A stretch of DNA of 24,547 nucleotides from Rhodocollybia butyracea (taxonomy: Eukaryota > Basidiomycota > Agaricomycetes > Agaricales > Omphalotaceae), in the NCBI GenBank assembly GCA_015501585.1, contig JADNRY010000836.1, positions 1 through 24,547 of the forward strand, given 5' to 3'. Shown here piece after piece: positions 7,554 to 18,377 of this stretch. Both the position numbers and the translations under genes were made by a program. Position 1 is the first letter of the stretch. Every line of letters begins with the position of its first letter. Under the pieces are notes generated by a model that saw only the letters and a list, made by a program, of their open reading frames with translations, ran no database searches and was not told the DNA's origin.

Positions 7554-10500
7554 ATGCACCTGCAAGAATCGGGTGGTTTTCAGTTTCAGTCTATTGGAAA
7601 ACCTCCTGCACTTTTGTCTCGAATGACTTCTCCACCACATCACTATAATGGTGAAGATTCACCTCCGCAGAGTCCTTTAGATGCTGCGAACGACGTCGAA
7701 AAAGGCTCAGAAATAGTACCATTCGTCTCTCAAACCGCTTTGGCATCTGGCCCATCTCGTCGCACATTGATGCAGACTTTGGCGCCTTTAGCCCCTTTTC
7801 CAAACGCAGTGGCGGAGGCTAGTAACTCTGCTATGATCAGTTCCAGGGGCGACATTTTTGCGCAAAAATTTGACTTTAGTCTCCCAACTTCTCAGCCTCC
7901 CGTCAGTATGAAGAATGGCGCTAACGGTCAGATCTTGCAAGCTCGGGCCTCATCTACATCGTCTGTCATCCAAGCTCGTGCTGAATCCTGCACGGCCGAT
8001 TCAATCAACCTCACGTATCCTCTTGAAGACGCTACTCCTCAGACCCCTAACCAGCTTCTCTCTCCTTCGGTCATCAAAACCGAATCACCCGTTGACCCAT
8101 CGTCGTCATCGTCATCATCTTCCAACCATCATCTTCAGCCTGCGCAGTCTCCCACCGCACTCGACTTGCTCAAAACAACCCACGCTCGACTCAGCTCCTC
8201 TCTATCCTCTCAAATCACTCTTTCTCAAACCCTCTCAGCCTCCATTTCCATCAAACTGGCTTCTGTATCCGCTGACATCCGTCATGCTCATCAATCCACA
8301 CAGAGTGCGCACGAATCCTCGCAGAAGTCGTGTGACTTGGTGCGGGCTGCTGAGGCGGAAATGGTTAAATCTACAGAGGCGGTGAGGGTCTCGAAGGAAG
8401 CGGTGGAGAGAGCTATGGCGTTGGTTAATGAGGTAGTGGGGCTGTTGAGCAGGGGGAGGAGAAGTGGAAGGTGTTGGAGGGGGAGCTCAGGGTGGGAGTT
8501 GAGGGGATTGCGGAGTGCGTTAGGGAGAGCGAGCGAGAGCGGAAGGAGCAGAGGGAGAAGGAAGAGAGAGTGCAAAGGAAAAGGAAGAGAGAGCGCAAAG
8601 GGAAAAGGAAGAGAGAGCGCAAAGGGAAAAGGAAGAGAGAGCGCAAAGGGAAAAGCAGGAAAGAGAACAGAGAGAAAGAGAAGCGAAAGAGGCAGAAGGA
8701 AGGACAGCTCGAGAGAAAGCCAACGAGACGAAGAAGAGGAAAGAGATCGAGAATGCTGCACGCCTTCATTCTCTCTCTACGTCTTCCCTTGATAACGATG
8801 TTTCGATGGCTGGCCCCTCACTCGCTCCTGGCAGTGGCATGCAGGCCTCTTCTTCATCTAACCCTCCTCCTAACTCTACCAACGATTCCAACCATGCTAC
8901 TCGTCACGGCCCTATCGACCTGCATATCACCCTTTCAGATACGGAAAGCTTGGATTCGCTGGTGGAGAAACTCACTTCGATCTTCCAGGCCCGTGAAGCT
9001 GCTACTGCTGCTGCTGCCGAACAGGAAAGGCAGAGACAAATGCTTGTGGATTCGCTAGGGACACGGTTGAGGAAAAGCGTAGCCAAACCAAGGTAGAAGC
9101 CAAAAGACGCGAACCGGAGTTGAAGCCAGGGTGGGCAGAGATTGAGAAATGGGAACAAGAGAAGCTTGCTGCTGCTGCTGCTGCTACTGCCAAAAAAGCG
9201 ACGGAAGACGTTCAGAAAAAGGAAGAAGAGGAAAAGCTCAAGGCCAAGTTGGACGAAGAAGGGAGACGGGCAGCTCTCCTAGCGAAGAAGGCTAGGCAAT
9301 CCGTATCGGCTGGTGCTACTCCTCCCGCCCCTACTCCTCCTCTTCGAGGCATATCTGGATCCGTACCAGCGACGGCAACTCCTCTAATTGCGCCTAGGCC
9401 TGCCCCAAAGGCCGTTCCCGCATCGAGCACTAATATCGTAGCGAATCGCACTGTGGTTTCTCCTCCTACTGTAACCCAGGAGAAGCCGCTGACGAAGAAA
9501 CAAATGAAAGAACAGCGTCAACAGGCATACGCACAGCGTGAACAACAGGTAAAAGTGATTTCTGGCAATGTGCCTCTCGGTTACGTACAATCCACCGAGA
9601 ATTTGAATCGAATCCCTTCCCTCCCAGCTCGTCCTCAGGATGCTTCTCAGCTCGGGCTGATAAATTCCCATACTATTTCTTCTGCAGAGCTCAATGATTC
9701 CACCTCAAGTTCGAGCTCTGTTAGCTCTCCCGTGCTTTATAGCGTCCCGGGGGTAATCTCAAGCTCACTGGTCCGGCTCCTACCTCTCCTGGCACCCTTG
9801 CGTCAAATCTTCGGCATGTGACTGGGGCGGAAGCCAGGAGTAAATCGCGCAGAATGCGAGGAGCGTTCCTGAGCTTGATATACCCAAGATCAAGACTGAG
9901 GATGCAGATGAGCCGCCTTTGCATACACCGGTGCAGGCACAAATACAACCGATTCGCCCTCCACTTGCCCCCTCTACTGCACCCCAGACTTCTCGAGGAG
10001 CTAGCCGGTCTACGACAGGAGTTCCTATTGCTCCTAGGGCTTCTTTGTCTTCGGCTCCTGTTTTGCCTTCAGCTCCCGTTTTGTCTTCGCTCCTGTTTTG
10101 TCTTCGGCTCCTGTTCTGTCTTCAGCTCCTGTATCGAAATCTGTTGTCAGAACTCCTGTTCCTTCTGCTCCTTTGTCCAATGTGTCTTCTCGGCCACCCC
10201 CACAGAAAAATCAGGCTCAGGCTCCCAGTGCACCTAGAACAAGCACGGCGTCACTGGCCAATGGAAATGTTCATAATAAGAACGCACTGCCGATGAAACC
10301 CGCAGTTCCCGTACCTGTTCTACCTGAAATGACTGATCAATGGGCCATTCCCATCGCTGGAGCAGCTGCTAGGTATCTAACGATTTCGAATAACCCTGTT
10401 CTCACGAATGCTCCCCCTCTCGCTCCTCTCGGCCCTCGAATTCCCTCTTCTCGTTCTTTTTCTCGTTCGCGTTCTCGTTCTCCTATCGCGCCGATGATGG

Positions 10501-11440
10501 AGGATGGGGGAATGTCCTGGGTAAAAGGCCTTATGATTATGATCATTACTCCCCACCACCTCGCCATTCGCCAGGGTACGGTAGTAACAGAGGAAATAGC
10601 GAACGGTCGTACTCTCCGCGATCTGTTTCTCCTCATGGGCCTTCTCGGTTTAGGATCTCGCGATCGCGTTCGCGCTCGCCTGTCTATTCGAGTAGGAGTC
10701 CACCTGCAATCACCCGGGGACGAGGTAGAGGCAGAGGTTTGGCTCGTCTCGCTTCCCCGCGATCTACTTCTCCTGGTAATCACAGGCCTTCCCGGCCTAT
10801 GATCTCGCGATCGCGTTCGCGTTCGCCTGGCTTCCGTTCAAGTGTGAGTCCACCTGCGATCACCCGAGGAGCGGCCGGAAGAGGCGGAAGAGGCGGAAGA
10901 GGTCGAGGTCGTCGCGCAGATCGTCGCGGCTCCGCTGAATTAAGGCGTTCTCGACTAGACGGTGATACGTCTGCGATCCCTTCCGCAAGCCGTAACTATC
11001 TCGCTCTGTCTGGGAATGGTGTTCCTGCTCCAGCTTACGCTGAAGCGCATCCCCAGTTGTCTTTCCTTCCACCACCTCTATCCCTCTCCTTTGGCGACCG
11101 TCTCACCGAGTACGCTAATGCAGAACGTAATCCTCCGCCATATCGTCAGTCTGACGACAATGGTTGGTCCCATGCGGATCAACCATACGCACAACCATCT
11201 TCCTCCTATCCTCCTTTGCCCAAGCGTCAAAAGACTCGACAGAGCGACGATCAAAGCGCTTTGCTCTCTCGTATTTCGGATCAGGCTCAACCTCAACCCA
11301 CCCGTGGTAGAGGCTCTGCGCGTGGGCTGGGTCGGGGACGAGGAGGGAATCATAATTCACATACGCAACCCAGTTTATCGACCCGGCTTCAGCCGACTCA
11401 GTCCCAGTCTCAACCACTTATCAACAGACTTATGCATTAA
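7554..11440 (+). CDS. Large disordered protein with coiled coil, RS and RGG repeats; function unknown; frameshifted
   Basis: I do not recognise the family. The apparent single coding exon would give about 1,290 residues. Seen in order: a Ser/Pro-rich region starting MHLQESGGFQFQS; a predicted coiled coil with four AQREKEER-type octads; PIDLHITLSDTESLDSLVEK; a charged Ala-rich helix after KPGWAEIEKW; a Pro/Ala region with a SAPVLS repeat; the block DQWAIPIAGAAARY; RS dipeptide tracts (SRSRSRSP); then RGRGRGRG and GRGGRGGRGRGRR; and an end at QPLINRLMH. Two IKTE segments fit the sumoylation consensus. RS plus RGG content suggests a nuclear RNA- or chromatin-associated role, which is inference. 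Upstream, GTATGT at 7484 with CCCAG near 7523 could bound a 5' UTR intron. Frame must change near 8455, 8576, 9060, 9748, 9863, 10088 and 10506; each step equals one lost base, mostly in G or C runs. Confidence 0.75.
8570..8655 (+). repeat. 24-base tandem repeat coding for an acidic/basic octad
   Basis: Units GCGCAAAGGGAAAAGGAAGA plus GAGA run at 8593-8616 and 8617-8640, with a partial fourth unit after 8641. The first unit (8570-8592) is 23 bases because its GGG is GG. In the supported frame each unit encodes A-Q-R-E-K-E-E-R, an extension of a coiled coil. The one-base-short first unit is direct internal evidence for a deletion. Confidence 0.85.
10048..10136 (+). repeat. 18-base tandem repeat coding for S-S-A-P-V-L
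   Basis: Five units related to TCTTCGGCTCCTGTTTTG run through this stretch. Units 1, 2, 4 and 5 are 18 bases; unit 3 (10084-10100) is 17 bases because GG is a single G. The reading frame shifts exactly there. It is a low-complexity Pro/Ala/Ser/Val segment of the disordered protein. Confidence 0.8.
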
Positions 11441-11851
11441 ATCTTTTATTTCTTCGGTCAGTGCTGAACTTTTGAGATTTTGTTCAGTTTTTCGCATTTT
11501 TAGCTTATCAACTGAAGATCTTTTATATTATCACAGGCTGCTCTTGCAATGATTCGAATCGACGGCTGCGGTAGGAGGTTTCGTTTTTTTTTTCTTTTTT
11601 CGTTCTGAGAGTTTGGATCCGAGGATTCCTGGATTCATTCTTTGACTCGTTGGCTTGCGTAGTCATTTTGTGACATAGAGCCATTTGGACTTGCTCTGCT
11701 TATCGTTGCGCATTTTATGTATTGATATATAACGAGAAATGCTTGCTGCAATGATACAAAGTTGATGCTTGATGCTACATAGCTCGTGAGACGTGTTTAT
11801 GATCTAAGACGTGGCGCGTTTCGTCGCGTCAAGTAATTTTCCCCTCCATCC
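11441..11851. other. Intergenic region between disordered-protein gene and cis-prenyltransferase
   Basis: The left part is T-rich and probably holds the 3' UTR of the upstream gene (T9 run near 11585). The right part should hold the promoter of the next gene. I see no open frame with coding character and no tRNA. Confidence 0.5.
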
Positions 11852-12994
11852 ATGACAAATCCATCTTCGTTACTTCTCGTTCTTTCTACATGTCTACATC
11901 TACTTCAATGGATCCTGGATAAATTACGAATAACGCGACTGGCTCAACGTATTCTGCTTCACGTGTTGGCTGCAGGACCAATTCCACAACATGTTGCCAT
12001 CGTTATGGATGGAAATCGGAGATACGCAAGAGGAAAAGGCAAAATGGTGCAAGAAGGACACGGAGATGGGTATATGGCCTTGCGAAGAGTGAGTTGCAGA
12101 GTGTACAGATAATAAACTGGGTTGCGAATGCTTCTTCATTGAAGGTATTAGAAATCTGTCTTCGTTTGAATATACGATGTGTATCCGTATACGCATTCGC
12201 TATAGACAACTTCAAGCGTTCTCCAGACGAAGTTGATGCTCTTATGCATCTTGCTGAGAACAAATTACTGGAATTGTGTTCTCATGGGTGCGCATTCTCG
12301 CTTTTCAACTGAATTCAGACTGAGGCGTATTTCCAGAAATCTTTTACAAGAATATGGCGTCAGGCTGAACGTGGTTGGTAGACTAAGCTTGTTCCCGGAA
12401 AATGTACAGGTAGCTGTTCGTAAAGCAGAACAACTGACGAAGAGTAACAACCGGTGAGTTCAGTTTTGTTTGACGGACTTGCGTGTTTGTCGTCGCTGTT
12501 CTTAATTGTCTGCTCGTAGCTCCATTCTAAATGTCTGCATGCCATACTCTTCACGGGATGAAATGACTACGGCTGTAGAAGGCTGTATCCGGGAAGCTCT
12601 AGCTGAAGACGACTATTTTACGTGCGTAATCGTTGATTTTCTTCAGCTCAAACGCTAATGTCCCTCTTTCCAAAGCGAATCTATCACAGAAGACACTATC
12701 AATTCCCATCTGATGTCCGTGCAACGAGGCAGCCCCCCAGTAGATATTCTCATCCGTACAAGCGGCGTGAAGCGTCTCAGTGATTTCATGCTGTGGCAAG
12801 TGAGTCGCCCCATTACTTTCTTCCTTGACCATGAATTTACAGTTCTTTCGCCAATACAGTGCTGCGAGAATACACAGCTCCACTTTAGCAAGACTTACTG
12901 GCCAGACTTTGGCTTGTTCGATTTTGTACCCATTATCTTGGAATGGCAGAGATCCGTGTGGTTCCGTCGACATGATGTGCTGTTTCGGTCGTGA
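11852..12994 (+). CDS. cis-prenyltransferase, dehydrodolichyl diphosphate synthase catalytic subunit type
   Basis: Family role: condenses isopentenyl diphosphate onto farnesyl diphosphate with cis geometry to build dolichol for protein glycosylation at the ER or lipid droplets; in yeast Rer2 and Srt1 act with Nus1. Six exons join without any frame break: 11852-12088, 12145-12287, 12337-12453, 12520-12621, 12676-12799 and 12860-12994, giving 285 residues, near the Rer2 length. Seen: a hydrophobic N-terminus; the catalytic [13 protein letters not shown] (Asp 53, Gly 54, Asn 55, Arg 56) with [65 protein letters not shown] (227-241); and [14 protein letters not shown]. All introns are GT-AG and about 48-66 bases. 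The C-terminus lacks an obvious RxG motif, as in Rer2-type subunits that need a partner. Rer2 and Srt1 type cannot be separated from this. Confidence 0.94.
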
Positions 12995-13233
12995 TATCTG
13001 GATGTATAGATAGATGCGCGTTTTCATTTTACGTGTAGGAGCCCTTCATTTTTAGTCCCAACTAATGACTATCCTTGAACGCGCTGGGAGAAACTTGGCG
13101 TCACCGATAAACTTTATCTTGTTTTCTGATCAGGAAAATGGCTGCGGTTATCCAGAAATGGCCCGGTTCCCAGTGGTCTATGGTTCGTTGATGAATCAAG
13201 ATTTTTAATCTCTGAAAGATAACGCTACTGCTC

Positions 13234-14642
13234 ATGACTAGCCCAGTTCAAGAAATCTTTCCTGTGTTCGGATATCGGCACGTAGAATCCCCTATATTAC
13301 CACACTGTTTCTTCCTCGTATGAACTACGATGTCCAATACGAGTTTCAAGTGGAGGGAAAGGTTTATGGCCTCTCTACTTCCTTGTTAAGGACTAACCTT
13401 AACTAGTGGTCTGTCCAATCGTTCCACCGCCTTATGGAGAGTTCACACGGTGAGATTCAAAATGTTCGAGGGAGATTCTGTTAATGGTGGAGATCGGCAT
13501 TCTACAGCTGATGAGACCCTAATAGTAAACTCGGTCCTTTCTGCAGCTGATTTTGACCCAGCTCCCTTCAGACAGTGTGAATTTGCCATATAGAGGAGCT
13601 TTGACGGTCTCGAGCCTCAGCCTCAGAGTAGGTCGAAGGGATGAAAGTACCGAAATTTATCCGACACCGGCTCAAGCCAACTGCTCTGAAGGTGCTAAAT
13701 ACAAACACAGGGACTACGTTGTGCAACTGCTCCCGGATGTTCCACATTGTAACCTTGGCTATAAATTAACAAACGGCCATGTCCTTAGTACTTACATCTA
13801 GATATACTCAAAATAGTAACACCACATCCGTACATTCATGATGTTGTTTTACGGAATATATAGTACACAAACGGCAGCCCGAACCTCGTACAATACTCAG
13901 ATAGAGGGTGATCTCAATATCCTGTATATTTCCCCTTCAGTAAGACTCGAGGCGGTGGGCGGTTTCTCTCCCAACAGCCCTACACTCATCTTTCGCCGAT
14001 CAGAGGATCCTCAAGAACCGCGTTGGCTGTAGGCAGCGTGTCTGAGATGACCGAACCCAAGGGATGGGTGGAAATTCGGCAAAGGTCGAAAAAAGTGTAA
14101 GAGCAAACGAAGCTATACACTCAAGGCTTCCAGCTCGCTCATCTGTGATATTCACCCGAGGGCTGTTGAGAGGGTGAACAGGATCTTGCTTTTATCACTA
14201 GTGGGAAGCAGCCAGGTCGGGATTCGGTTCGAGACTCTGGATCAGGCGAGACTTGACTTGGATGATGACTCGGATATGAATTATGATCAGCTTTCGAGTC
14301 CCTCCGCATTAACCAGTCCAGAGACCCAGACAGCACGACTAGCGGAGCCGAGTTTGCGCTTCTGAGAAGAACGAATTTGGAAGTTCGCGAGCGACGAGCG
14401 CTTCTTCTGCACATGACCGTGCAATGGATTATGGGCGTCTTGTTTTCTACTCCGCGTTACTCGGTGTCGAAGCTCTCTTCTCAGCCTTTCTCAGTTCTGT
14501 GACCAAATTCAAGTCGACTGTAAAACCAACCGACCCACAAGTCTCAGTAACTAGAAGGCGGATGGGGATGTTTAGCAAAGCACTTTTCGGCGCTGTTGTC
14601 GCTAGTGGCAGCTTTATAACACAGGTTGATTCGAGAGAATAG
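13234..14642 (+). CDS. Unrecognised multi-exon protein with a likely C-terminal membrane segment
   Basis: I do not recognise this gene, and the model is provisional. A first exon fits 13234-13317 (MTSPVQEIFPVFGYRHVESP...), followed by an intron with donor GTATGA, branch-like CTAAC and end CTAG. Further coding-like blocks are PIVPPPYGEF, LTQLPSDSVNLPYRGALTV with RVGRRDESTEIYPTP and YKHRDYVVQLLPDVP (13547 to about 13790), RLEAVGGFSPNSPTLIFR, EMTEPKGWVEIRQRSKK, a Ser/Asp-rich linker, LLRRTNLEVRERRALLL, then a hydrophobic stretch from TVQWIMGVLF to LFSAFL, and a basic end closing at QVDSRE-stop. Joining these blocks needs several one-base shifts, for example in A6 near 14090 and T4 near 14449, like those in neighbouring genes. 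Exon junctions between 13407 and 13547, and around 13790-13960, remain uncertain. The C-terminal half is better supported than the N-terminal half. Confidence 0.45.
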
Positions 14643-14690
14643 CCCTTGGGCCTTGGGCATCAAAATGATATCAGCGTCAAAGCTAAATAG

Positions 14691-14714
14691 TATAAAATAT
14701 CGGGCTATATAAAA
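14691..14714 (+). promoter_or_regulatory. Two TATA-like boxes before the monooxygenase
   Basis: TATAAAAT (14691-14698) and TATATAAAA (14706-14714) lie just before the first ATG at 14723. Such closeness makes transcription starting downstream of that ATG possible, so the in-frame ATG at 14741 may be the real start. The preceding gene ends only about 50 bases upstream. Confidence 0.45.
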
Positions 14715-14722
14715 TCTCTTCA

Positions 14723-17131
14723 ATGCCCTCCCCGGTCGTCATGTATCTGCAGCCTGTTTTTCTTCTGTCGCTTCTTGTTGTCACATATGCCTTTCAACAA
14801 CCTTTTCACTACAACGAACATTCTTCCTCTTACCAATTTCAGTGGCCGATACGTAAAGTAGGGATAATTGGGGCTGGGCCTGGGTACGTCCTGTTTCTTA
14901 TTTTTTTCCTTGCTATTAACTAACAACATTAATTCGCTTTCTTTAGTGGTCTTGTTGCGTACCGCGAACTTGCGCAGCTTGGATTTGAAGTCCGCGTTTT
15001 TGAACGAAATTCTGTACCGGGCGGAAACTGGCACTATACGAACGAAACTCTACCGTCGCCTGTGCCAAACTTGGATGTCTCTGAGGCCGATTTTCGGCCA
15101 GATATTCCTCCAGATAATATACAATTACCGTATGAGAAAACTTGGAATCGCGTTGAACCTCAGACAGTGGCAAAATTAAGGCAAGATCATCAAGGAGTCT
15201 CGCCAATTTGGGAATCATTGACGGCGATTGGTCCAAAGGTGCGCTTTAATACGCTAATGACTTTGGAGGAGCTTAAATGCCTTTTTTCTAGCAAAGCGTA
15301 GAAGTATTTGTCTTTCTCTTTTTTACTCGGGCAGGTTCTGAATTTACCAGCTTAGAACTTTCCCCTTGCCTAATTACTTTCCGCTGAGTATGTTCTTCTC
15401 GATTTCGAGGATAGATCCATCCAATGATATTTTCTTCAGCGCCGACCAACAAAGATCTGCAACGCTACGTACGTTCATTTGCCTCCTTTCAAGGAATCAA
15501 CAGCAACGACGGTAACCCCGATATCTCATACAACACTCGGGTGGAACGAGTCGAAAAACGCTACAATGTGAACGGCGAAGGAGCTGGGTGGACCGTTACG
15601 TTGCGAGAGTTCATCCAAACCGATGCAGATTCTTACTCGATCAGATGGTGGACGGAGGTTTGTACATTTGATTCTTGCATATCTGTACTCAAATATATGG
15701 AACAGGACCTCGACGCAATCCTAGTTGCTTCAGGACGATACAATGCTCCCAGTGTTCCCAACATCCCTGGTTTAGCACAATGGGCGAAACTTTATCCAAA
15801 GCAGGTTATTCATTCCCGAGCGTATCGCCACGCAGACGAGTTTGTAAACCAGACAGTGCTGATCATCGGTGGCTCTGTGAGTGGAACAGAGATCGCTGAA
15901 CTCATTAGTGGCGCTTCGAACAAGATCTTCTTGAGCATCAGAGGTATGGCCAAGTTCGGTTCCTGAGAGAGCCAGGTATTAATTTGCTATTATCACTAGA
16001 CTCTACCATGAACGATCTTAAAAAAATACTCTTTTCTAGAGTCCCCAAAAATGTATCCATTGTACCGGAGATCAAATTGTTTCACCAGCTACCTCAACTG
16101 GCCGAACTTAATGACTCAGGCATACATCGAGGAGCAGTTGAGCTGCTCAATGGTACAGTAAGTGTTTATGTTTGTCACCTGTTTATGGACCTGCTGAAGA
16201 TGGATGGGTCATTCTAATAGCTCTTGGAAGGCATCGACAAAATCGTATTGGCTACTGGTGAGTTCATTGAGCTTCTGGATATTTTTTTCAGTTTCAAATA
16301 AAAACCCTACTTGCGATAGGATTCCGCTTCTCGCTTCCTTTCCTCCCCCAATACCAGAATTCTTCCCTTCGTCCAAATGAAACTGTCCCGATTGGAAGCG
16401 GGCGACCGCAACCACTTATCACTGATGGTAGTCATCTCCGAAGCTTACATATGGATTTGTTTTACATCGAGGAACCAACGCTTGGATTTATCAACTGTGA
16501 GTGTCCATCATAAACTGTGGCATGGCTTTCTGATGAGCGACTCTCCGTAGTTAACGAGGGAATCGAGACGTTCACTCTCTCAGAGTTTTCTGCCGCCGCT
16601 ATTGGAAAAGTTTGGGCTGGTGAAGCGAAGCTCCCGCCGAAGCAGCGCATGTGGGACATGCATTGGCAAAGGCTAAGGGATGCTGGAGGCAGCTATACAC
16701 GGAAGTTCATGCTATTGGGCAATGAGAAGCAGACAGGTAAGCAAGCTTGGAATCGATTTTATGTGTGCTCATATGGCCAGAATTGATTCGAAACATTATC
16801 GGTTGGATTAATCGAGATGCTTGTGAATATGGTGGGCGCCAGGTATGTCTTTACTTTACCCGTTATATTGGTGCTGAAGGCATTTACGCTGGTTTTCATA
16901 GATCAATGGACCAGAAAGGTAGTTACTCTCTCTCTCTCTTTCATACTGTTGCTGGCTGATCGCGTTCACATTTAAAGTCATAATGAAATGTATCGCCTAT
17001 GGCTAATGGGGCGATATCCTAACTATCAGTTCGTCCACCCGGACACTGGCAACTGGGATCCAAGGTCAAGTTTTGGTGAGGAGAACTTTGAATATGTCCA
17101 AGACTTGACTGCGGGATGGGACGACTGGTGA
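14723..17131 (+). CDS. Flavin-containing monooxygenase-like FAD/NADPH oxidoreductase with signal-like N-terminus
   Basis: Family role: FAD- and NADPH-dependent oxygenation of soft nucleophiles. Twelve exons join in frame: 14723-14883, 14947-15238, 15351-15387, 15440-15657, 15706-15943, 16042-16157, 16221-16257, 16320-16496, 16551-16736, 16781-16842, 16902-16918 and 16978-17131, giving 564 residues with no frame break. Seen: a hydrophobic start (MYLQPVFLLSLLVVTYAF) resembling a signal peptide or anchor; the FAD Rossmann motif VGIIGAGPGGLVAYREL (GxGxxG at 50-55) with VFERNSVPGGNW; YVRSFASFQGINSNDGNPD; YPKQVIHSRAY, a degenerate form of the FxGxxxHxxxY/F motif; the NADPH motif VLIIGGSVSG (291-296); and KIVLATGFRFSLPF. 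The join of exons 2 and 3 is the least certain. The 48-base intron between exons 4 and 5 is a multiple of three and open. Substrate is unknown; other group B monooxygenases are possible. Confidence 0.88.
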
Positions 17132-17791
17132 AAGATCTTAAAGTTATAATATGTTGTGCCTAGTATTCTGCCGTAATCATGTGAGAACTACCCTCTCGTC
17201 TCAAGTTCCATCATTCTGTGGTCTTGCCAGTGAGCTTCAGTAACTCCGTCTATCTCCAGTCATCTCGAGGTTATCACCCAGACTCGGAGCTCGCGAATGA
17301 TTAAAGAATCTCCAAGCTGATATTGTCCCAATTAATTTCACTCCCGCTGTTCCCTTGTCAGTATAAATCTATTCTATCATTTGTGAATAGTTCTTGTGCC
17401 TACGTCCTAATCCAATTTCCCCAAAACGTAAACAGATCTGTTTCTGGTTTGCCCATCTCTGTCGTTGTAGAAATGCACTTTGCTCATTTACCCGTGGTGT
17501 TCACAACCATATACACTACGATCATCAGATCGTGCAAAGCTAAGATCGACTATGCAATCCTATACACATTAAACTATAGCTACCTCTCTCGAACTCTGTG
17601 ATACCCTATATACCACAATCCTGGCATACTGATAGCTGATCTACTTGGGGAAGTAGCAAGCAGCAAAGTTTCGGGACGGCATGTTTCCAAATTAACACTA
17701 GATGCCAACCCCTGGTTGTGAGTGCACCAAGTTGGAAGATTGAAGCACGCTTGACCAATTTTCATTGACACTCTTACCAAAACACTGCATA

Positions 17792-17846
17792 CTCGCCGTT
17801 TATCCAGCGAGTTACTCCGTCCCAGTAAGCTCGCCGTTTATCCAGC
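17792..17846. repeat. Pair of 17-base direct repeats
   Basis: CTCGCCGTTTATCCAGC occurs at 17792-17808 and again exactly at 17830-17846, 38 bases apart. It lies outside genes, more than 500 bases upstream of the zinc-finger gene. It could be a paired regulatory site or a small duplication. Confidence 0.8.
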
Positions 17847-18106
17847 TCACCTCAGCTCGCGTCCTCGTCCATTCAGAGACTGCAGGCTAGCTATTTAAAT
17901 CATTCACATGGAACCCACGAAAGCCATCGCCACCGCTTCCACCTCTTTCCATATTCTTCTACTAATCTTTCCATCCTGATCTCTGGCTGCGCGGATCCGT
18001 ATTGTATACGAAATTTCCACATGTTGCATGTCATCTACCCCCTGGAAAGGCGGATGCTGATGCAACCCCTTGCAACCCGCGCTCAATTTGGATCAGCTCT
18101 GTCCTG

Positions 18107-18118
18107 AAACCCTAAACC
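18107..18118. promoter_or_regulatory. Telobox-like AAACCCTAAACC
   Basis: AAACCCTAAACC contains the CCCTAA unit of the telomere repeat and matches the plant telobox AAACCCTAA. It sits 260 bases upstream of the zinc-finger start. It is the third such motif near a gene start in this window; regulatory meaning is inferred. Confidence 0.35.
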
Positions 18119-18377
18119 GCAAATCCCTATAATTATGGTATTCTGCATTTGTCGGGCAGCAAATCTCCGTGCTATTCACGTCGAAATCTCTACTTCGTTG
18201 ATAAGATCCCATCCGTATATTAGAACCAAATATAATATTTGGCATACTTCAAGCAACATATCATCACGAATAGAACAAAGCAGATAGATATAAAGATGCA
18301 ACCTTTGCAGGGCTCGCCGCCTTTTTTTTCCAGCTGCACTTGACCTGCTATTCAAGTTGTATCTCCAGACCATCTCA

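Larger units (their letters stand above)
17132..18377. other. Gene-poor stretch of about 1.2 kb
   Basis: It lies between two plus-strand genes and should hold the monooxygenase 3' flank and the zinc-finger promoter. Open stretches such as 17323-17601 (plus) and 17904-18086 (minus) show no motif, splice context or coding-like composition that I trust. It contains a 17-base direct repeat and a telobox-like site, listed separately. I see no tRNA or transposon end. Confidence 0.5.

Noticed and set aside
8291..8769. Minus-strand low-complexity open frames rich in Leu, Ser and Phe
   Set aside because: They are antisense shadows of the charged coiled-coil repeat of the plus-strand gene.
13320..13600. 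Fragments reading like a BTB/POZ domain (YEFQVEGKVYGL, SVLSAADFD)
   Set aside because: These lie in segments that fit introns of the unknown gene (GTATGA...CTAACCTTAACTAG and GTGAG...TTCTGCAG). No complete BTB fold follows, and stops interrupt the frames.
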